Origin: Pyropia yezoensis
Taxonomy: Eukaryota > Rhodophyta > Bangiophyceae > Bangiales > Bangiaceae
Direction: 5' to 3'
NCBI GenBank assembly: GCA_009829735.1
Contig: CM020618.1
Location: forward strand, 21,809,346 to 21,873,345
Length of the DNA stretch: 64,000 nt
Of this stretch, positions 32,598 through 46,212 are shown piece by piece (positions within the stretch are counted from its first letter, which is position 1; each line of letters begins with the position of its first letter). Position numbers and translations under genes: made by a program. Below the pieces are notes generated by a model. It made no database searches, was not told where the DNA came from, and saw only the letters and a program-made list of their open reading frames with translations.

Positions 32598-33197
32598 ACG
32601 ACCGGCGGGTGTGGTCGTGGGTGGCGCTCGCGGCCGGCGGCGGCAGCGGGGTGGGTCGCAACGTGGCGGGTGCAGGGGGGGGTTGCTTTGGGTGGCCCGC
32701 CCTGGCGAGCCACCCGGGCGGGGGGCGTGGCGGTTGGCGCGACGGCCGTGGCCTGCCGGCCCGCCGCGGCTGCCGCCGCCATTGCCCCGCCGGCGGTCCC
32801 CTCGAGGCGGACGAGGCGGGGCGGGCGGGTATGGACGGTGGTCAACAGACGGGGCGGGGGAGGGGTGGGGCAGCCGGGACGCCCGCCGGCGCTGGCCGTC
32901 CCCCATCCAACGGCGGAGCGAGGGTTGCGTGCCCTGTTTTTTTCTTGCGAGTCCCGTGGTGCATGATAGATGTCGGGTATGGATGGATGGAATGTGCTTG
33001 CATCTGGGCGGGGGTGCCAAGAACCCCCTCCCCGTCGGCAGGTGGCGCGCGGCGTGGGAAAAAACGATCCAAACCCAATCAACCGCCGCCGCCACTCCCG
33101 CTGCCCCCCCCCTCCTCTTTGCCCCCCTTCCCCCCCCCCCCCACTGCTCACCCCCCTTTCCCCCCCCTCTCCTCGCCATTCCCTTTCCCTCACCCCT
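32598..33197. other. Convergent intergenic region
   Basis: It lies between the ends of the glutaredoxin gene (+) and the giant gene (-). Open frames continue from both sides but no motif is visible; it should hold both 3' UTRs. Confidence 0.55.
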
Positions 33198-33417
33198 CTA
33201 CTTGTACAGCGCCGCGGCGGCAGCGTCTCCGAGGAACATGACAATGGGGATGAGCTTGTCCCGCGAAAACTGCGACACGTACTCAGCCACCGCGCGGACA
33301 CCCGCGACCGGGTCACGGCGGCCGCCGCCGCCGGCGCCACCCCCACCGCCACCACCCCCACCGCCGCCACCCCCACCGCCACCGCCGCCGCCGCCGCCGC
33401 CGCCACCGAGACCACCA

Positions 33418-33449
<32 letters not shown>

Positions 33450-36400
33450 GCCTCCCCCCACCCCCCCGTCTCCCACCCCCCCCACCCCACCCACGCCCAC
33501 GCCGCCCACCCCCCCGTGACCGTGGATGCCGTGGAGCTCATAGTCCTCCAGGTGCCGCGCGAGGACCTTGAGCTTGGGCGCCGGCGCAAACAGCAGCACC
33601 GCCGTTGGCAGCGCCCCCCGCAGCCCATAGACGGTGGCGGAGGCGTCGATAAGGTCGGCGAGCGTAAAGAGGAAGACGAGCAGGGGCGAGTGGTGGGCTG
33701 CGTGGAGGAGTGGGCCTCCCCCGCCGCCGCTGCCGCTACCGCCACCGCCGCTGCCACTGTTACCGCTGCCGCCGCCGCTGCTGCCGCCGCTGCTGCCGCC
33801 GCCACCGCCGCCGCCACCGCCGCCACCGCCGCCGCCACTACCATCACGGCGGCCCGGCCTGCCTGGTAGCAGCCCCGGCGCGGCAGCGTGGATGGCGTCG
33901 GTGAGGTCGGTGGTGGTGGCGGAGCCCAGCCCCGACACGCGCACAAACGTGACCTGCGGGTAGGAACGGCGGAGGCGCCACGCGAGCGTCCCCCCAAAGA
34001 TGAGCGGGTGCTGCTTGGACACGACCAGCGGGGAGCTCAGCGGGCCGACCAGCCGGGCGGTCGCGTTGAACGCCTTAGGGTCGGAAAAGCCGCCCAGCGC
34101 CAGCCGCGCAGACAGCACCTGCGGGGGGAGCTGGTTGAGCCGCAGCACCGCCGTAAAGGACAGCTGCTTGCGGCGGGCGTCCTCGGTCTTGTCGCCGCCC
34201 CCGCCGTCACGCTCCTCCGAGTAGAAGCTGAGGTAGGTGAGCGGGGGGGGGGGGGGGGGGGGCGCCAGTGCGCGTCGTCGTGTGGGGGCCGCCGCGGCGG
34301 GCCGCCGCCGCTGCCACCGTCGCCGGCGGCGCCACCGCCACCACCGGCGGCAGCGCCGCCGCCCCCGGCGGTGGCGCCACCGGCGCCACGCCCACGGGCG
34401 GTGCCCCCCCCCCCCCCCACAGCGCCCCCGCCGGGGCGCCCACCCCCCCCGTCACGCGCCGGCCACGGCGGTAGCACGCCCGTCGTGGCCGCCTGGGCCA
34501 ATGACACCCGGTTGACCGCCGGCGGCGGGCCCGCGCCGGGCGTCCCCGCCGGGCGCGCTGCCGCCCCCGCCGCCGTCCGCGGCGGCGTCGGGGGTGGCGC
34601 GGGGCGCCGTGGCGGCGGCGGCGGCGGCTGCATGCCACGGATAACGTCGAGGAGGCACAGCGAGCGGGTGACAATGTGGTAGTCAAAAAAGAGCTCCCAC
34701 GGCACGCCCACCAGGGACAGGTCTGCAATGAGGGTGACGGGGCGGTTCTTGCGGCTCCCCGACAGCAGCCGCCCCGCCCCCCCGGGGAGGGGCAGCAGGC
34801 AGCGGGGGGCGCCAAAGACGGCCGTCCGGAGGCCCCGCACCAGCGCCTCGTCCCGCTCCTTGTGCCACCCCCCGCCGCGCGTCCAGTCCTCCACCAGCGC
34901 GTACAGGTAGTGGCGCTCCCCGTCGGTGGGGGGGCGGGGGAGGGCGGGCGCCTCGACGGGCGTGCCGCCCGCGGCGGGGCCGCCGACGGCCCCGCCTTCG
35001 CGCCCGCCGCCGCCGTCGCGCCCGCCGCCGGCACCGCCGGAACTCCCACTGGCACCTCGGCGGCCACCCCCACCACCCCTCTCCGCCCCGGTGGGGGGCG
35101 CACCCCGGCCGACGCCGGCGCCCCCTCTCCCCCCCCCCGGCCGCTGCTTCCCCCCAAACGCACGCAGCGCGACGCACCCCCCCCGCGCGACGGCGTAGTA
35201 GCCAATGACCCCCCCCACGTGCAGCGCGTACACCAGCGACGACCGCGCCGCGTCGGGCACCGTCCACGCCCGCGCCGCGCGGGGGATGGCGCGGAGCCAC
35301 GCGCGGACAACGGCCGCGTTGCGCCCGCCGAGACCGTGGAGGGTGGTGCCCCCCCGCCGGTACAGCCGCCCGTTGGCCTTGACGCGGTGGAGGCACGCGT
35401 ACGCGCGGGCGGCGGGGCCGGCGTCCACGTCAAAGACGGGGTCGTCCTCGCGGCTGGGGGGGGCCAGCCGGGTGACCAGCTCGGCCAGGACGTCCCGGTC
35501 GGGGGGGGGGGCGGGGGGCGTGGTGGCCCCGTCGGCGGCCGCCCCGCCGCTGGTAGTCGCGCCGCTGCCGGCCGCCGCGGCCGCCGCCCCCTCGCCAAGG
35601 CCGGGACCGAAACAGGCGGTAAAGGGGGACGCCGGGGCGGCGGCAGCGGTAGCGGCGGCCGCAGAGGGTGCGGCGGCGGCAGCGCCGGCCGCCCCCCTGT
35701 CGGCGCCCGTGGGCAACGCCAGGTTCATCCGGCGGTCAATGGCCGCGACGAGGGTGACGTGCGCCTCGAACATGCGGAGGTGCCGGTTGATGGCCGCCAT
35801 ATCCCCCTGTCGGTTCTCGTACAACACCAGCCGGACGAGGCGGCTGGTCAGGCCCTTGAGGCGGAGCAGCGCCGACACGGGCGCGATGTCCAGCAGGATG
35901 ACCGTAAAGTTGTCCCCGTCGGTGAGGAGGCGAGAAAAGAGCGTCCACGCGTCGACCAGCCACGACGTCCACGCCTCCTGCGGCGCGCTCGCCACCAGCT
36001 TGATCTCTGCCAGCGTCACCAGCGCGTCAATGACCAGCAGCGGCACGTTGGCCGTCACTGCCGTGGCGGCGACGGTGTGGGTAACCTCCTCCACCTCAGC
36101 CAGGTTGATGGTGTACGTGGGCGTCACCGCACACGCGGCCGCCAGCGGGAGCCCCCCGCCCGCCACCTCGGGGAGGGTGACCAGCCTGAAGAGCCAGTCG
36201 AGGGCGCCCTGCGCCCAGCACAGGTCCGCCTTGGCCACCGACAGCTCGTCGCCAATCGCCTCAAAGAAGCTCGCCGCCGTGTCAAACGAGTCGAGCGCGT
36301 CGAGGAGCATGTCCGCGTCGGCGGGGGTGGGCAGGTTGGGGTGCCGCGCCGACGCAAACGACGCGTCCGTGCTGCTCACACTGCGGCCGCCATCGCTGCG

Positions 36401-39400
36401 CCCGTCAGTCGTGTCGGCCACATCGCTTCCGCCGCCGCCGCCGCCGCCGCCGCCGTCGGCGTCTTTCAACGCCTCGGCAGACGGCTCCCGCGACGGGCGG
36501 CGGTAGTACTTGCGCAGCGGGTTGCTGACGCCGCCGGCGCCGTCAGGTACCGACGTGGAGCGCGCAGAGCCGCCCGCGGGGCGAGCGCGCGCCCAAAACG
36601 CGTCGGCCGCGGGCGGCGGCGCGTCAGCGTCGCCCGACGGGTCACCGCCACCGCCACCGCCACCAGCAACACCAGCAGCACCAGCAGCAGCACCAACACC
36701 ACCATCCCCACCAGCAGTACCACCACCGGTCGAAGGGCGCCTGCCCAGCGGAGGAAGCCCTCCCCCCCCCGGCGACCGCCCCCCCCCCCCCCCCCCCCCC
36801 CCGCGGCGCCCACCACCGCCTCTTGCCGTCGCAGGCGCAGTGCCTTTAGCTCCTCCAACTTGCCCAGCTGCTCCGCCTCGTGCTGCAAGTGCGCGTCTGA
36901 CGCAAACGGCGGCGCCCCCGACGCGGCCGCCGCGTACAGGATGCGGCCGCGGAGGTAGTGGAGGCGCGCCCGGTGGCGGAGCTGCGTCTCAGAGATGAGC
37001 GACAGCGCGTCGTCGGCGTGCGCGAGAGCGTCGGCGAGCCGCCCAACCGCCAGCAGCGCCTTGAGGCGGATAACCACTACCTCGGCAATCACCGCCGCGT
37101 CCGCCACGGGGGGCGGGCGGGCGGGAGCCGCCGGCCGCTCGTCGCTGCCACCGCTGCCGCCGCCGCCGTCGCCGTCGCCACCGCCGCCACCGCCGCCACT
37201 GCCATCCCCACCGCCACCGCCGCCCCCCCCCCCCGGCTGGGCATCGACGGCGGGCGGCCGCCCATCCCCCAGCAGCAGCCGGCCGTCCCCCCCGCTGAGC
37301 TCGCGGAGCAGCTTGGGCGCCGACCCCCCGCTGCCAATGCTCCGCAAGCTGCCCGACGTGCCCGACCGCCGCAGCCCATCGCCGTCCTCATCTCCTGGCG
37401 TGACGCACGCGAGGTGCCAGCCCGACAGGCGGCGGCTGAGGGCGGCCGCAGAGCCGCCACCGCCGCCGCCGCCACCGCCGCCGCCCCCTCCCCCCCCCCC
37501 CAGGCCCCCCCCCCCCCCCGCGTAGCGGCTGGCGCGGCGGGAGCCCGCTGCCGCGCCGCCGCCCCCCCCCCCGCCCCCCCACAAGAGCGTCGGACCGCCC
37601 GCCGCGCCTGCCGCGGGCGCCGCCGCCTCGTAGGCCACCACCGTGGCCGCCGCGGCGGCGCGCTCCTCGTCGGCGGCCGTGTACAGCGCCTCCCGTTCCA
37701 TCCGGTCGCACAGCGCGAGGCAGCCGTCGATGGAGCGGGTCTTGAGGCGCAGCCGCGCCAGCGCCAGCGCCACGTGGAAGCGCGTCCCCGCGGGGGTGCG
37801 GACGGTGAGCAGCGCGGCGAGCGCATCGTCGGCGGCCGCGTAGTCCCCGCGGTCGGCGGTGAGGCGGGCCAGCGCAAAGGCGACAAAAAAGGGCTCCGCG
37901 TCCCCGATCGACGGCGTGCCTGCCGCCTTGGCCAGCAACGCCCGCGCGGCGGTCTGCTCCTTGCCGTCGGCGTCGGCAAGGATCGCGTCGAGGGCGTCGA
38001 GCGTTGCCGTCGCCGCGCCGCCGCCGCCGGTGCCCGCCGACCGCGACGAGTCGTGGCTGCCGTGGCGGCTCGACGAGCCAGAGCCCCGATCCGGCGCGGC
38101 GGCCGCCATTGTCGGCACAGGCCCATTGCCAGGGGCGGGGGTGGGGGCGGGCGTCACCGCCCCGCCCGCCACCACCGACGCCAGCGCCCCCGCCACGCCT
38201 GGCGCCGACAGGGTGGCCGGCGGGGGCGGGGCGGGCGGGCCGCCCCCCACCCCAAGCGCGCGGCGGGCGGCGACGACGACGGCGGTAGCCGCCGGCGCTG
38301 CCGCGACGCTCAGCACCGGCGCAGAGTGGGATGTGGGCGGCGGCAGCAGCTGTGGCGGCGGCTGCGACGGCAGCGGCCCCACCGCCGCCGCCGCCCGTGG
38401 CGGTGGCGTGGGGCGGCCCCCGCCCCCCCCCCCCCAACCGCCGCCACCGCCGCTGCTGCCACGGGCGGACGACCGCCGCCCCCGGTGGCGTTGGCCGAGC
38501 CCCAGACGGAGCTGTTGCCGCTGCCCCGGCGGCGGTGGCCGCTGCCGCCAATGCCGCCGTCACGGAGCTCCCCACTCGACGACCGGAGGTGGCGGCGCGG
38601 GCCAGACACCAGGCCGCCCGACCAGCCCGACCGGCGGGGGCGCCCCCCATCCCCGCCACCAGCCCCCGTCAAAGACACGCGGCGGGCAAGGCGGGCGACC
38701 CCCCCGGCGCCGCCACCCCCCCCCCCCGCCCCCCCCCCGACGCGGACCCCCCCGCCCCCCCCGCCGCGGCCACCGCCAGCAGCCGCGACGGGTTGTAGGC
38801 GGTGGCCGCGGCGGCCGCCGCCGGTGAGTGGCGGTACCGCAGGGACAGCTGCGGCGGGAACACCCCCCCCCCCCGCCCCGCCGCCGCGTCGGCGCGCGCA
38901 CGGCGCACGTAGGCCGCCACGTGCTCCGACGCCAGCAGCGCGCCCACCGCCCGCAACGGCACCGCCGCGGCGGCAAAAGCGCCCGCATCGGCGGCGGTGC
39001 GGTAGAGCAGCAGCGCCAGCTGCACCGCCTCGTGGCGCGCGACGCCACCACTCCCCGTGCTGCCACCACCGCCCCCACCGCCGACGCCGACGCTGCTGCC
39101 GCCGCTGCCGCCACCGCCGCCACCGGCACCGACGCCAGGACCGGGGGCGGGGGCGGGGCAGAGAGCCGGGCGGAGAGAAGCGAGCAGCAGCAGGCCCCGG
39201 CGGGCGTCGCCGCGGGCGGTAGCGACGGCGGCCACCTCGTGGACGCGGGTGAGGGAGGTGCCCGCTCCGCCCGCCGCGAGCGCAGCTTGCAGCGCCAGGA
39301 TGGCGTACCGGTACTTGCCACTCCCCAGCAGCGACCGGCCGTACGCGCGGAGCACACACTCGGCGAGGCGCGACTGCACCCGCAGCGCCGCTTGGAGGGC

Positions 39401-41759
39401 CGACCCGCCGCCGCCGCCGCCGCCGCCGCCGACGGGCGGCGTGGCGTTGGTCGCCGCCCCCGCCGCCGCGGCCGCCGCCGTTGCTGCTGCTGTGGGGGGC
39501 GGGCGCCCCCCCCCCGCCCCCGCCCCGGCGCTCGCCCCCGCTCCCGCCCCCGCCCCCGCCCCCCCCCCCCCCCCCCCCCCCCCGACGGCGGCGGCCGCAG
39601 CGCGGCGACAGCGTCAAAGAGGAGGCGCTCGGCGAGCGCCGCGTCGCGGCCCTCCCCCCCCTCCCAGTGGGCGAGCGCGTACGACACGCGCGAGCGAGTG
39701 GCGGCGGCGCCGGCGGGCAGCGCCGGCCGCACGTCCCGGAGGGCGGCAACGAGGGCGTGGATGGTCAGGGAGGGGACACCCCCCCCCGCCCTTGCCGGCG
39801 CCCCCACGCCCATCCCCCCTGCCGACGCTGCCGTTGACCCCCCCCCCGCCCCCGCCGCCGCCCCCACCGGGAAGAGCACCAGCGCCAGGGACGACGCGGG
39901 CGGCATCCGCCGCCCGCCGCCGCCCCCCCCCCCGCCGCCCCGCAGGTGAACCGCCTCGTCCTTGACCACATCCACGGCCGTCCCGTCGACGGGGGACACG
40001 CCCACGCGGACGAGGTAGGTGGCCGCCAGCGTCGCCGCGTAGACGGCCGTCGGGTGGCCGTCGCGTGCCACGTCGGGCGCGTCGAGGCCCAGCGCGGGGG
40101 GGGGGCGGCCGCGGCCGCGGCCGCAGCCGCCGCCCCCGCGGCCGCCGCGCCGGCCGCGGGCGTCGCGCAGCAGCGCGGCGGCGGCACACAGCGCCGACGC
40201 ACGGGCAACCAGCTCGTCGAGGATGTCCGCCGCCGGCCGGGACACCCAGTGGCGCACGAGGATGACCGCGCGCCCCCCCCCCCCACCCGCACCCCCCCGG
40301 CGCCCCCGCCCGCCGTCGCCGTCGCCGTCGCGGGCGGCACCCGCCCCCCGCGGCGGCGGCGTCAGCGCGCGGACGCCATAGTGCACGCGCGTCTCGACGC
40401 GGAGGAGCTCGACGCGCAGCCGCCCCGCCTCGGCCGCCAGCACCGCCTCCTCCCGCACCCCCGCCGCGGCGACGGGGTCCGCGACGGGGAGGGTGGTGGC
40501 GGCCAGGGCGGTGGCGTGGAGGAACCAGCCCGCCTCGGTGCCCATCCACGCGGGTGGGCCACGGCCGCCGCCGCCATCGCCGCCACCGCCGGCGGTGCTG
40601 CCGCCAGGGCGGACGGCCTCTGCGCGGGCACCTCCATACGAGCCCGACAGCTGGGTGCTGTTGTCGCCGCCGCCGCCGCCACCGCCGCCGCCGCCGCTGC
40701 CGCCACCGGCAGCCGACCCGCCGGTGGCGGCGGTGCCACGAGACGGTGCCGCGTCGGCGGTAGCCGACCGCCACAGCCGCCGCCGCCGTCGCCGCCGCCG
40801 AGACGGCGCCGCGGCCGCCGCGTCTGTGGCGGCCGCCGGGCGGTCGCCCCGGGGGGGCAGCCCCGCGGTGGAGGCGTTGGCAGCAGCGGTGGCGGCCGGC
40901 TGGCCGCCCCCCCGCCCCCCCCCCCCGGCCGCCGTTGCGGCCGCCGCCACCACCACTGACCCCGCCAGGAGCCGCCGGCCCAGCGCCAAGCACCCGAGGA
41001 GGGCGTCAAACACGGCCAGCCGCTCCGCCGTGGCCGCCCCGTGGGCGACCGGCAGGCGGGCGCCCAGGTCGGCCGCCTCGACGGCCAGCCCCTGCACCAG
41101 CCGTCGCACCGCCTCGCGCACCGGCAGCGGCACCACCCCCCGCCCGGCCGTTGCCGCATCGGCAGCCGACGCGGCGGCGGCGCCGCCGTCGGCGTGCGTC
41201 AGCGCCCAGACGGCGGCAAGGTGCAGGTCTGCCCACGCGGGGGTCCACCGCTCCGCCCCAAGCAGCGCCCGCGACAGCAGGCGCAGGACGGTCGCCACGC
41301 TCGGCAGCGGCACCGCCCCGTGGGGGGCGGCCCGCGGGGGGGGCGGCGGCGCCGGCGGCGACTGCGGCTCCCCGGCGCCGTCGGCACCCGCGGCGGCGGC
41401 GGGTGGCGGCGGCGACGGCGACGACGGCGGCGGCGGCGGCGGTGCCTCCCCAGCCGCGGCGAGCAGAAACGCCAGCGGCCCTGCGGGGACGTTGGCGCCC
41501 ACCCCGCCCCCCCCTTCGGGGCTCGCCTCCCCCGGCGGCAGCGCGCCCGGCACAAAGGTGCGGAGGAAGCGCTCCAGCTCCTGGGGCCCCATGGCACGAC
41601 CGGCGGGCGGGAGCGGCTCGGTGGGCTTGGGGTAGAGCTTTTGCACCCGCCCGCCCGTGGCGACCACCGACAGGCGGTGGAGGTAGCTGCGGAGGTCGTC
41701 CTCAAAGAGCGCAAACGAGGAGGACCGCCGGTCGGGGTAGGGGGCTCCCCAGCCGCCGT

Positions 41760-41796
<37 letters not shown>

Positions 41797-44700
41797 GCCG
41801 CCGCTACCGCCACCGCCAAAGCCACCGATACCGCTGTTCCCGCCGCCGCCACCGCCCCAGCCGCCGCCGCCACCGACGGCCCGCCCCGGGCTAACTGGCG
41901 GAAACAGCGGCGCCCCCGTCCCGTACCCACCGCCGCCGCCGCCCGGCTGCCACCCCCGCCAGCCACCCCCGCCCCCCCCGGGGACCGACCCCCGCGTCAT
42001 CGCCGCCGCTGCTGCGCCGCCGCCACCGCCACCGCGCCCTGCGCCGCCACCTTGCGGCGGCGCCATGGCCGGCGGCGGCCAGCCGTCGCTCCCGCCCCAC
42101 CCCCCCCCACCCCCAGCGGGAGCGTGCGAAAAGACCGCCGCCCCCCGCCCCGACGGCGCGTCGGAGCACCGCGTGATGGTCACCCGCAGGTCCGCCGCGA
42201 TCTCCGCATCCCAGTCCTCTTCCTCCTCCTCATCGTTGGCACCGCCACCGCCCCCCCCCCCACCCGCTCTCCCGCCCCCCGCGGGGGCACCTCCGTACGA
42301 CGCGCCCCCGTACAGCGAGCCGCCAGCCGCCGCGTCAGCGGGGGTGGCCCCCTCCTCCTGCCCGAGCGTCGGCACATCAAAGTCGCCCAGCAGGTCGTAC
42401 GACTCGCCCGCCGCGTCCGCGTCGCCCTCTGCATAGGCGCCCAGGCCGGCGGCAGCTCCCGGCACCCCCCTGTCCGCCTCGGACGCTGTGGACGCGGCGG
42501 TTGCCGCGGCGGCGGCGGCCACGGCGTCGACGGCGGTCACTGCGGCGGCGGCAGCCGCAGCGTCGGCCTCCGCCTCGGCGGCCAGGTGCGCCCGCACGGC
42601 GGCAATGTGGTGGCCCAGCTCCGACGCCCGCCCCGCGGTTGCCGACCCCGCCGTGGTGGCGGGACCCCCCCGCAGGGCCGCCCCAAGGGCCTCGGCGACG
42701 GCGGCCAGCTGGGCGGCCACCTCCAGCTCCCCCAGCTGCGCCACGTAGGTGGCCACGTGCAGCACCGCGCGGGCGACCTTGGCGGCCGACACGGTCAGCG
42801 CGGCGGCGTCGAGGGCAGATAGAGGTGGGGGCGGGGGCTCCCCCGCCTCGTCCCCCGCCCCGTCCTCCTCGCCGCTCTCGCCCGCCTCCTCCGAGCTCCA
42901 ACTACCGTCGCTGTCCTCGTCCCCATCCGAGTCGCCGCCGTTGATGCTGCTCCCCACACCCGCGTCCGCGTCAGCCTGCTCCAAGAGCCCCAAAAGCCGC
43001 AGCAGCCCCTCGAGGGCGTACTCGGCAAACAACCGGGCGGCCGACTGCGTGTCGTTGACCGCGTCGGACGCCTCAGCGGCCTTAAACTTGGCGCGCAGCC
43101 CCCACCGCGCCGCCGCAAGGTGCGCCACCCCCGCCGCCGACACGCCGTCGACCGCCCCCCGGCGGGCGGCGGCCACCGCGCCGGCACCCAGCGGCCGCCC
43201 CGCCTCGGCACCGTCGGTGAGGCCGGCGGCGCCGAGCCGGGCGTCGGCCAACGCGCGGCGGGCGTCGGCCGTCAGGCCGGCCGCCAGGAGCGCGCGACCC
43301 AGCTCGTACGCCACTTCCACACGCACAGACGCAGCGGCGGGGAGGGCCTCCCGGCCAGCGCCCCCGTCGCCCCCCCCACGCGTGCCGCCATGACCAACGC
43401 CCTCCCACTCTGCCAACTCCTGCGCCGCCGCCACCGCCGCCGCCTCGGCGGCCGACGACAGCATCGCCACCGCCGCGGGCGGGTCCCCCCCCTCCCGCAG
43501 GTGCCGCCCCGCCTTGAGCCGCGCCACCGCCCTCGCGGCGAAGGGGCCTGCCACGTCGGCCAGCCGCACCTTCCAGTCAAGGACGGCTGCCGCGTCAGCG
43601 GGCGCCACCGCCGCCACGTCCGCGTCGGTGGCGGCGGGTGCCAGCGCCGCCGCCAGCGCCGGGCGGGCCTCGCGCACCCGTCCGCGGCGTTGCGGGCCCG
43701 CCGCGACAGCGGCACGCAGCTCGGGCGCGTACCGGTCGAGGACGTGCAGCAGCCGCAGGGCAGACACGTCGAGAGGGCCGCCACTGGGGACAACCGCACC
43801 GCCCGCCGCAACAGCAGCGGCGGCAGCAGCGGCGGCGGTGGCGGCGGCGGCGGCGGTAGCGGCGGTGGCAGAGGCGGCGGTGGCGGCGGCGGCGGTGGCG
43901 TCCGGCGCGTCTGCCTCCCAACCCCACTCAGAAACGGGTGGCCACGGGGAGCGCGCGCCATCAGTCGCGGCAGCGGGCGACGCGGGTGGCGGCACGTCTG
44001 TAGGGTCTGCCGGCAGTTCGGGAAGGATGCTCACAAAGTCGTCCGTGTCGCCGTCGCTCATCCCGTCGGTCGTGGTCGCACCAGTACCCAACGCCGACGA
44101 CGCAGACGCGACCGAGGCCACCGACGCGGCCGACGCTACCGACGGCAGGGGCGCACGCTCTGGGAGCGGGGACAAGTCACGTCGGGCCACCCCGCCCCCC
44201 CCCCCCGCCCCGCCCCCCGCCCGCCACACGCGCGTCGGCAGCACTCCGTCCGTCACCCGCCGTGGGGGCGACGGCAGCGACGGTGGCCCGTCGGCCCAGC
44301 CACCCCCACCCACCCCACCACCGCCGCCACCACCGCCGCCGCCGCCGCCAATGCCAAGGCCGAGGCCAAGGCCGCTGCTGCTGCCGCCACCGCCACCAAA
44401 GCCGCCACTGCTGCTGCCGACGCCTCGGTGGCCCCCGCCGGTGGCGCCATCGCTGAGCGCACTGTGCTCGCGCGGCAGGGAGCGCGCACTAGCGGGGGGG
44501 TCCAGGAGGCCGCCAGCGCGGAGGCGCTCGATGAGTGGCGCCACGGCGGGCAGCAACGCCACCATGCCCCCCCCCGCGGCGGCCGCGGCAGAGGTGGCGG
44601 CAGCGGCAGCCAGTCCGGCCCCGTGGTCCCCCCCACCGCCGACGACACCGCCGCCACCGCCGCCACCGCCGAGAACACCGCCGCCGCCGCTGCCACCACC

Positions 44701-46212
44701 GCCGCCGCCACCTCCACCCCCGACGCCCGAGCTGTCGCGGGAGAGTGGGGGGGGCCGCGCCTCGGTGGCGAGGCCCCGGTCCCACCGGCGGCGGCGGACG
44801 GTGGGAACCCGACCCGATGCTGCGCCACCGCCCCCCCCGCCCCCGCCACCAACCATACCGCCGCCGCCACCGCCAGCCCCGCCGACGACGCCGCCACCGC
44901 TGCCACCGCCGCCGCCGCCGCCGCCGCCGACGCCACCGGGGCCGGGGCCACCCCCAGGACCGCCGCCCCCGCTACCACCGACGCCCCCACCCGCAGCGGC
45001 GGCGGCGGCGGCGGCGGCTGCAGCGGCCACCCCCGATGCCGACGCCGCACCACCGCCGCCGGCCATGGCGGTGGCGGTGGCGGTAGCGGCGGCCGCCGCC
45101 GCAGCGACCGACGCCGCCGCCCCTGCCCCAACCGGGGTGGCCCCCACGCCCGACAGCGACCGCGGGGCGGGGCGGCCATAGCCACCGTCCGGGTCACCGC
45201 CGCCGCCGCCACCACCGCCGCCACGGCCGCTGGTGGGGGCGGTGTCGGGTCCCCCCCCGCCGTAGGCGCTGTCCAGCTCAAAGTCCCCCGCCCAGTCGTC
45301 GACGGCCGCCGCCGGGTCGGCATAGACGCCAATAATGTCCGCCGCCGGGGCGCCGCCGCCGCCGCCGCCGCCGCTGTCATCGCCGCCGCCGCCGCCGCCG
45401 CCGCTACCAGTACCGCCACCGCCGCCGCTGCCGCTGCCGCCCACACCGCCGCCAGCACCACCACCGCCACCGCTGCTGTGGCCATCGCCGCCGCCGCCGC
45501 CGATGCCGACGCCGCCGGGGGGGGGGTCCCCCTCAAAAGCGTGCACCTGGAGGGCGCTGCCGTCGCCCCTCCCTCCCTCCACCCCCCCGGCGGGGTCATC
45601 CACACCGTCGCCGCTGCCGCCTTGCCCAACGGCAGGTCTGCCACCCGCGCCCCCGCTGCCACCGCCGCCTCCGGCAGACGCCCCGCCCGCCAGCCCGTCG
45701 GTGCCATCCGAGGCGACACTGCTGCCGTCGGGGGCGGTGCGGAAGCCGCTGCTGCTGTGGGTGGATATGTCCCGAGGAGCGGCTGCCAGCGCGTCGCCGA
45801 CGCCGCCGCCGTCGCCGCTACCCCCACACTCCCCATACAAATCGCCGGGGCCCGCAGCGGCAGCCGCGTCGACAGCACCTGCGGCGGTGACAGCCCTGCC
45901 GCCGCTGCCGCTGCCACCAAGCACGGCGCTCCCCCACGGAGCACCACCCCCCCCGCCGCCAACGACACCACCGCCGCCACCGCCGCTACCAAGAACGCCA
46001 ACGCCACCGCCACCGCCACCGCCACCGCCACCACCACCACCAACGCCACCGCCGCCGCCGATGCCGCCTGCCACCCCCCCCCCCCCAGCTCCCGCGAGAC
46101 GCTGGCGGCCGTCCCGTCCCGCGGGGGGGATGGGGGGAAGGAAGCGGCACCGACGGGCCGGCGGCGAGAGCCACGGACGCGGACGCCCACCATGAGCAGG
46201 TTCGGCGGGCAC
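33198..46212 (-). CDS. Giant TPR-rich protein with CHAT-like C-terminal region; coding frame shifts at homopolymers
   Basis: Coding potential is continuous for 13 kb on the minus strand, about 4,300 codons, with no intergenic gap. Blocks of complex sequence lie between long Gly runs: LLHVLDRYAPELRAAV, LDWKVRLADVAGPFAARAVA and YELGRALLAAGLTADARRAL (about 43.8-43.2 kb); RSSSFALFEDDLRSYLHRLS (41.7 kb); LAECVLRAYGRSLLGSGKYR (39.3 kb); AKAAGTPSIGDAEPFFVAFA (37.9 kb); ALDWLFRLVTLPEV (36.2 kb). Helical pairs with YALGxAL- and GdyaaADdAL-type motifs look like degenerate TPRs. RPVTLIADLSLVGVPWELFF (about 34.7 kb) resembles the caspase-like CHAT/separase fold; no clear catalytic His/Cys pair is seen. 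The frame changes at about 39559-39583, 38710-38740, 38423-38435, 36779-36802 and 34243-34262, each a C or G run. It might instead be two adjacent genes split near 38.6 kb. The N-terminal start (46212, or MVGVRVRG at about 46192 in another frame) is uncertain. Function unknown; a scaffold role is a guess. Confidence 0.6.

Noticed and set aside
36466-36760. Very hydrophobic Val/Leu segment that would be a C-terminal membrane anchor of the 36466-38382 minus frame
   Set aside because: It arises just after the C run at 36779-36802 in a frame that turns Arg-rich; the alternative frame gives normal sequence (NPLRKYYRRPSREPS) continuing into the next coding block.
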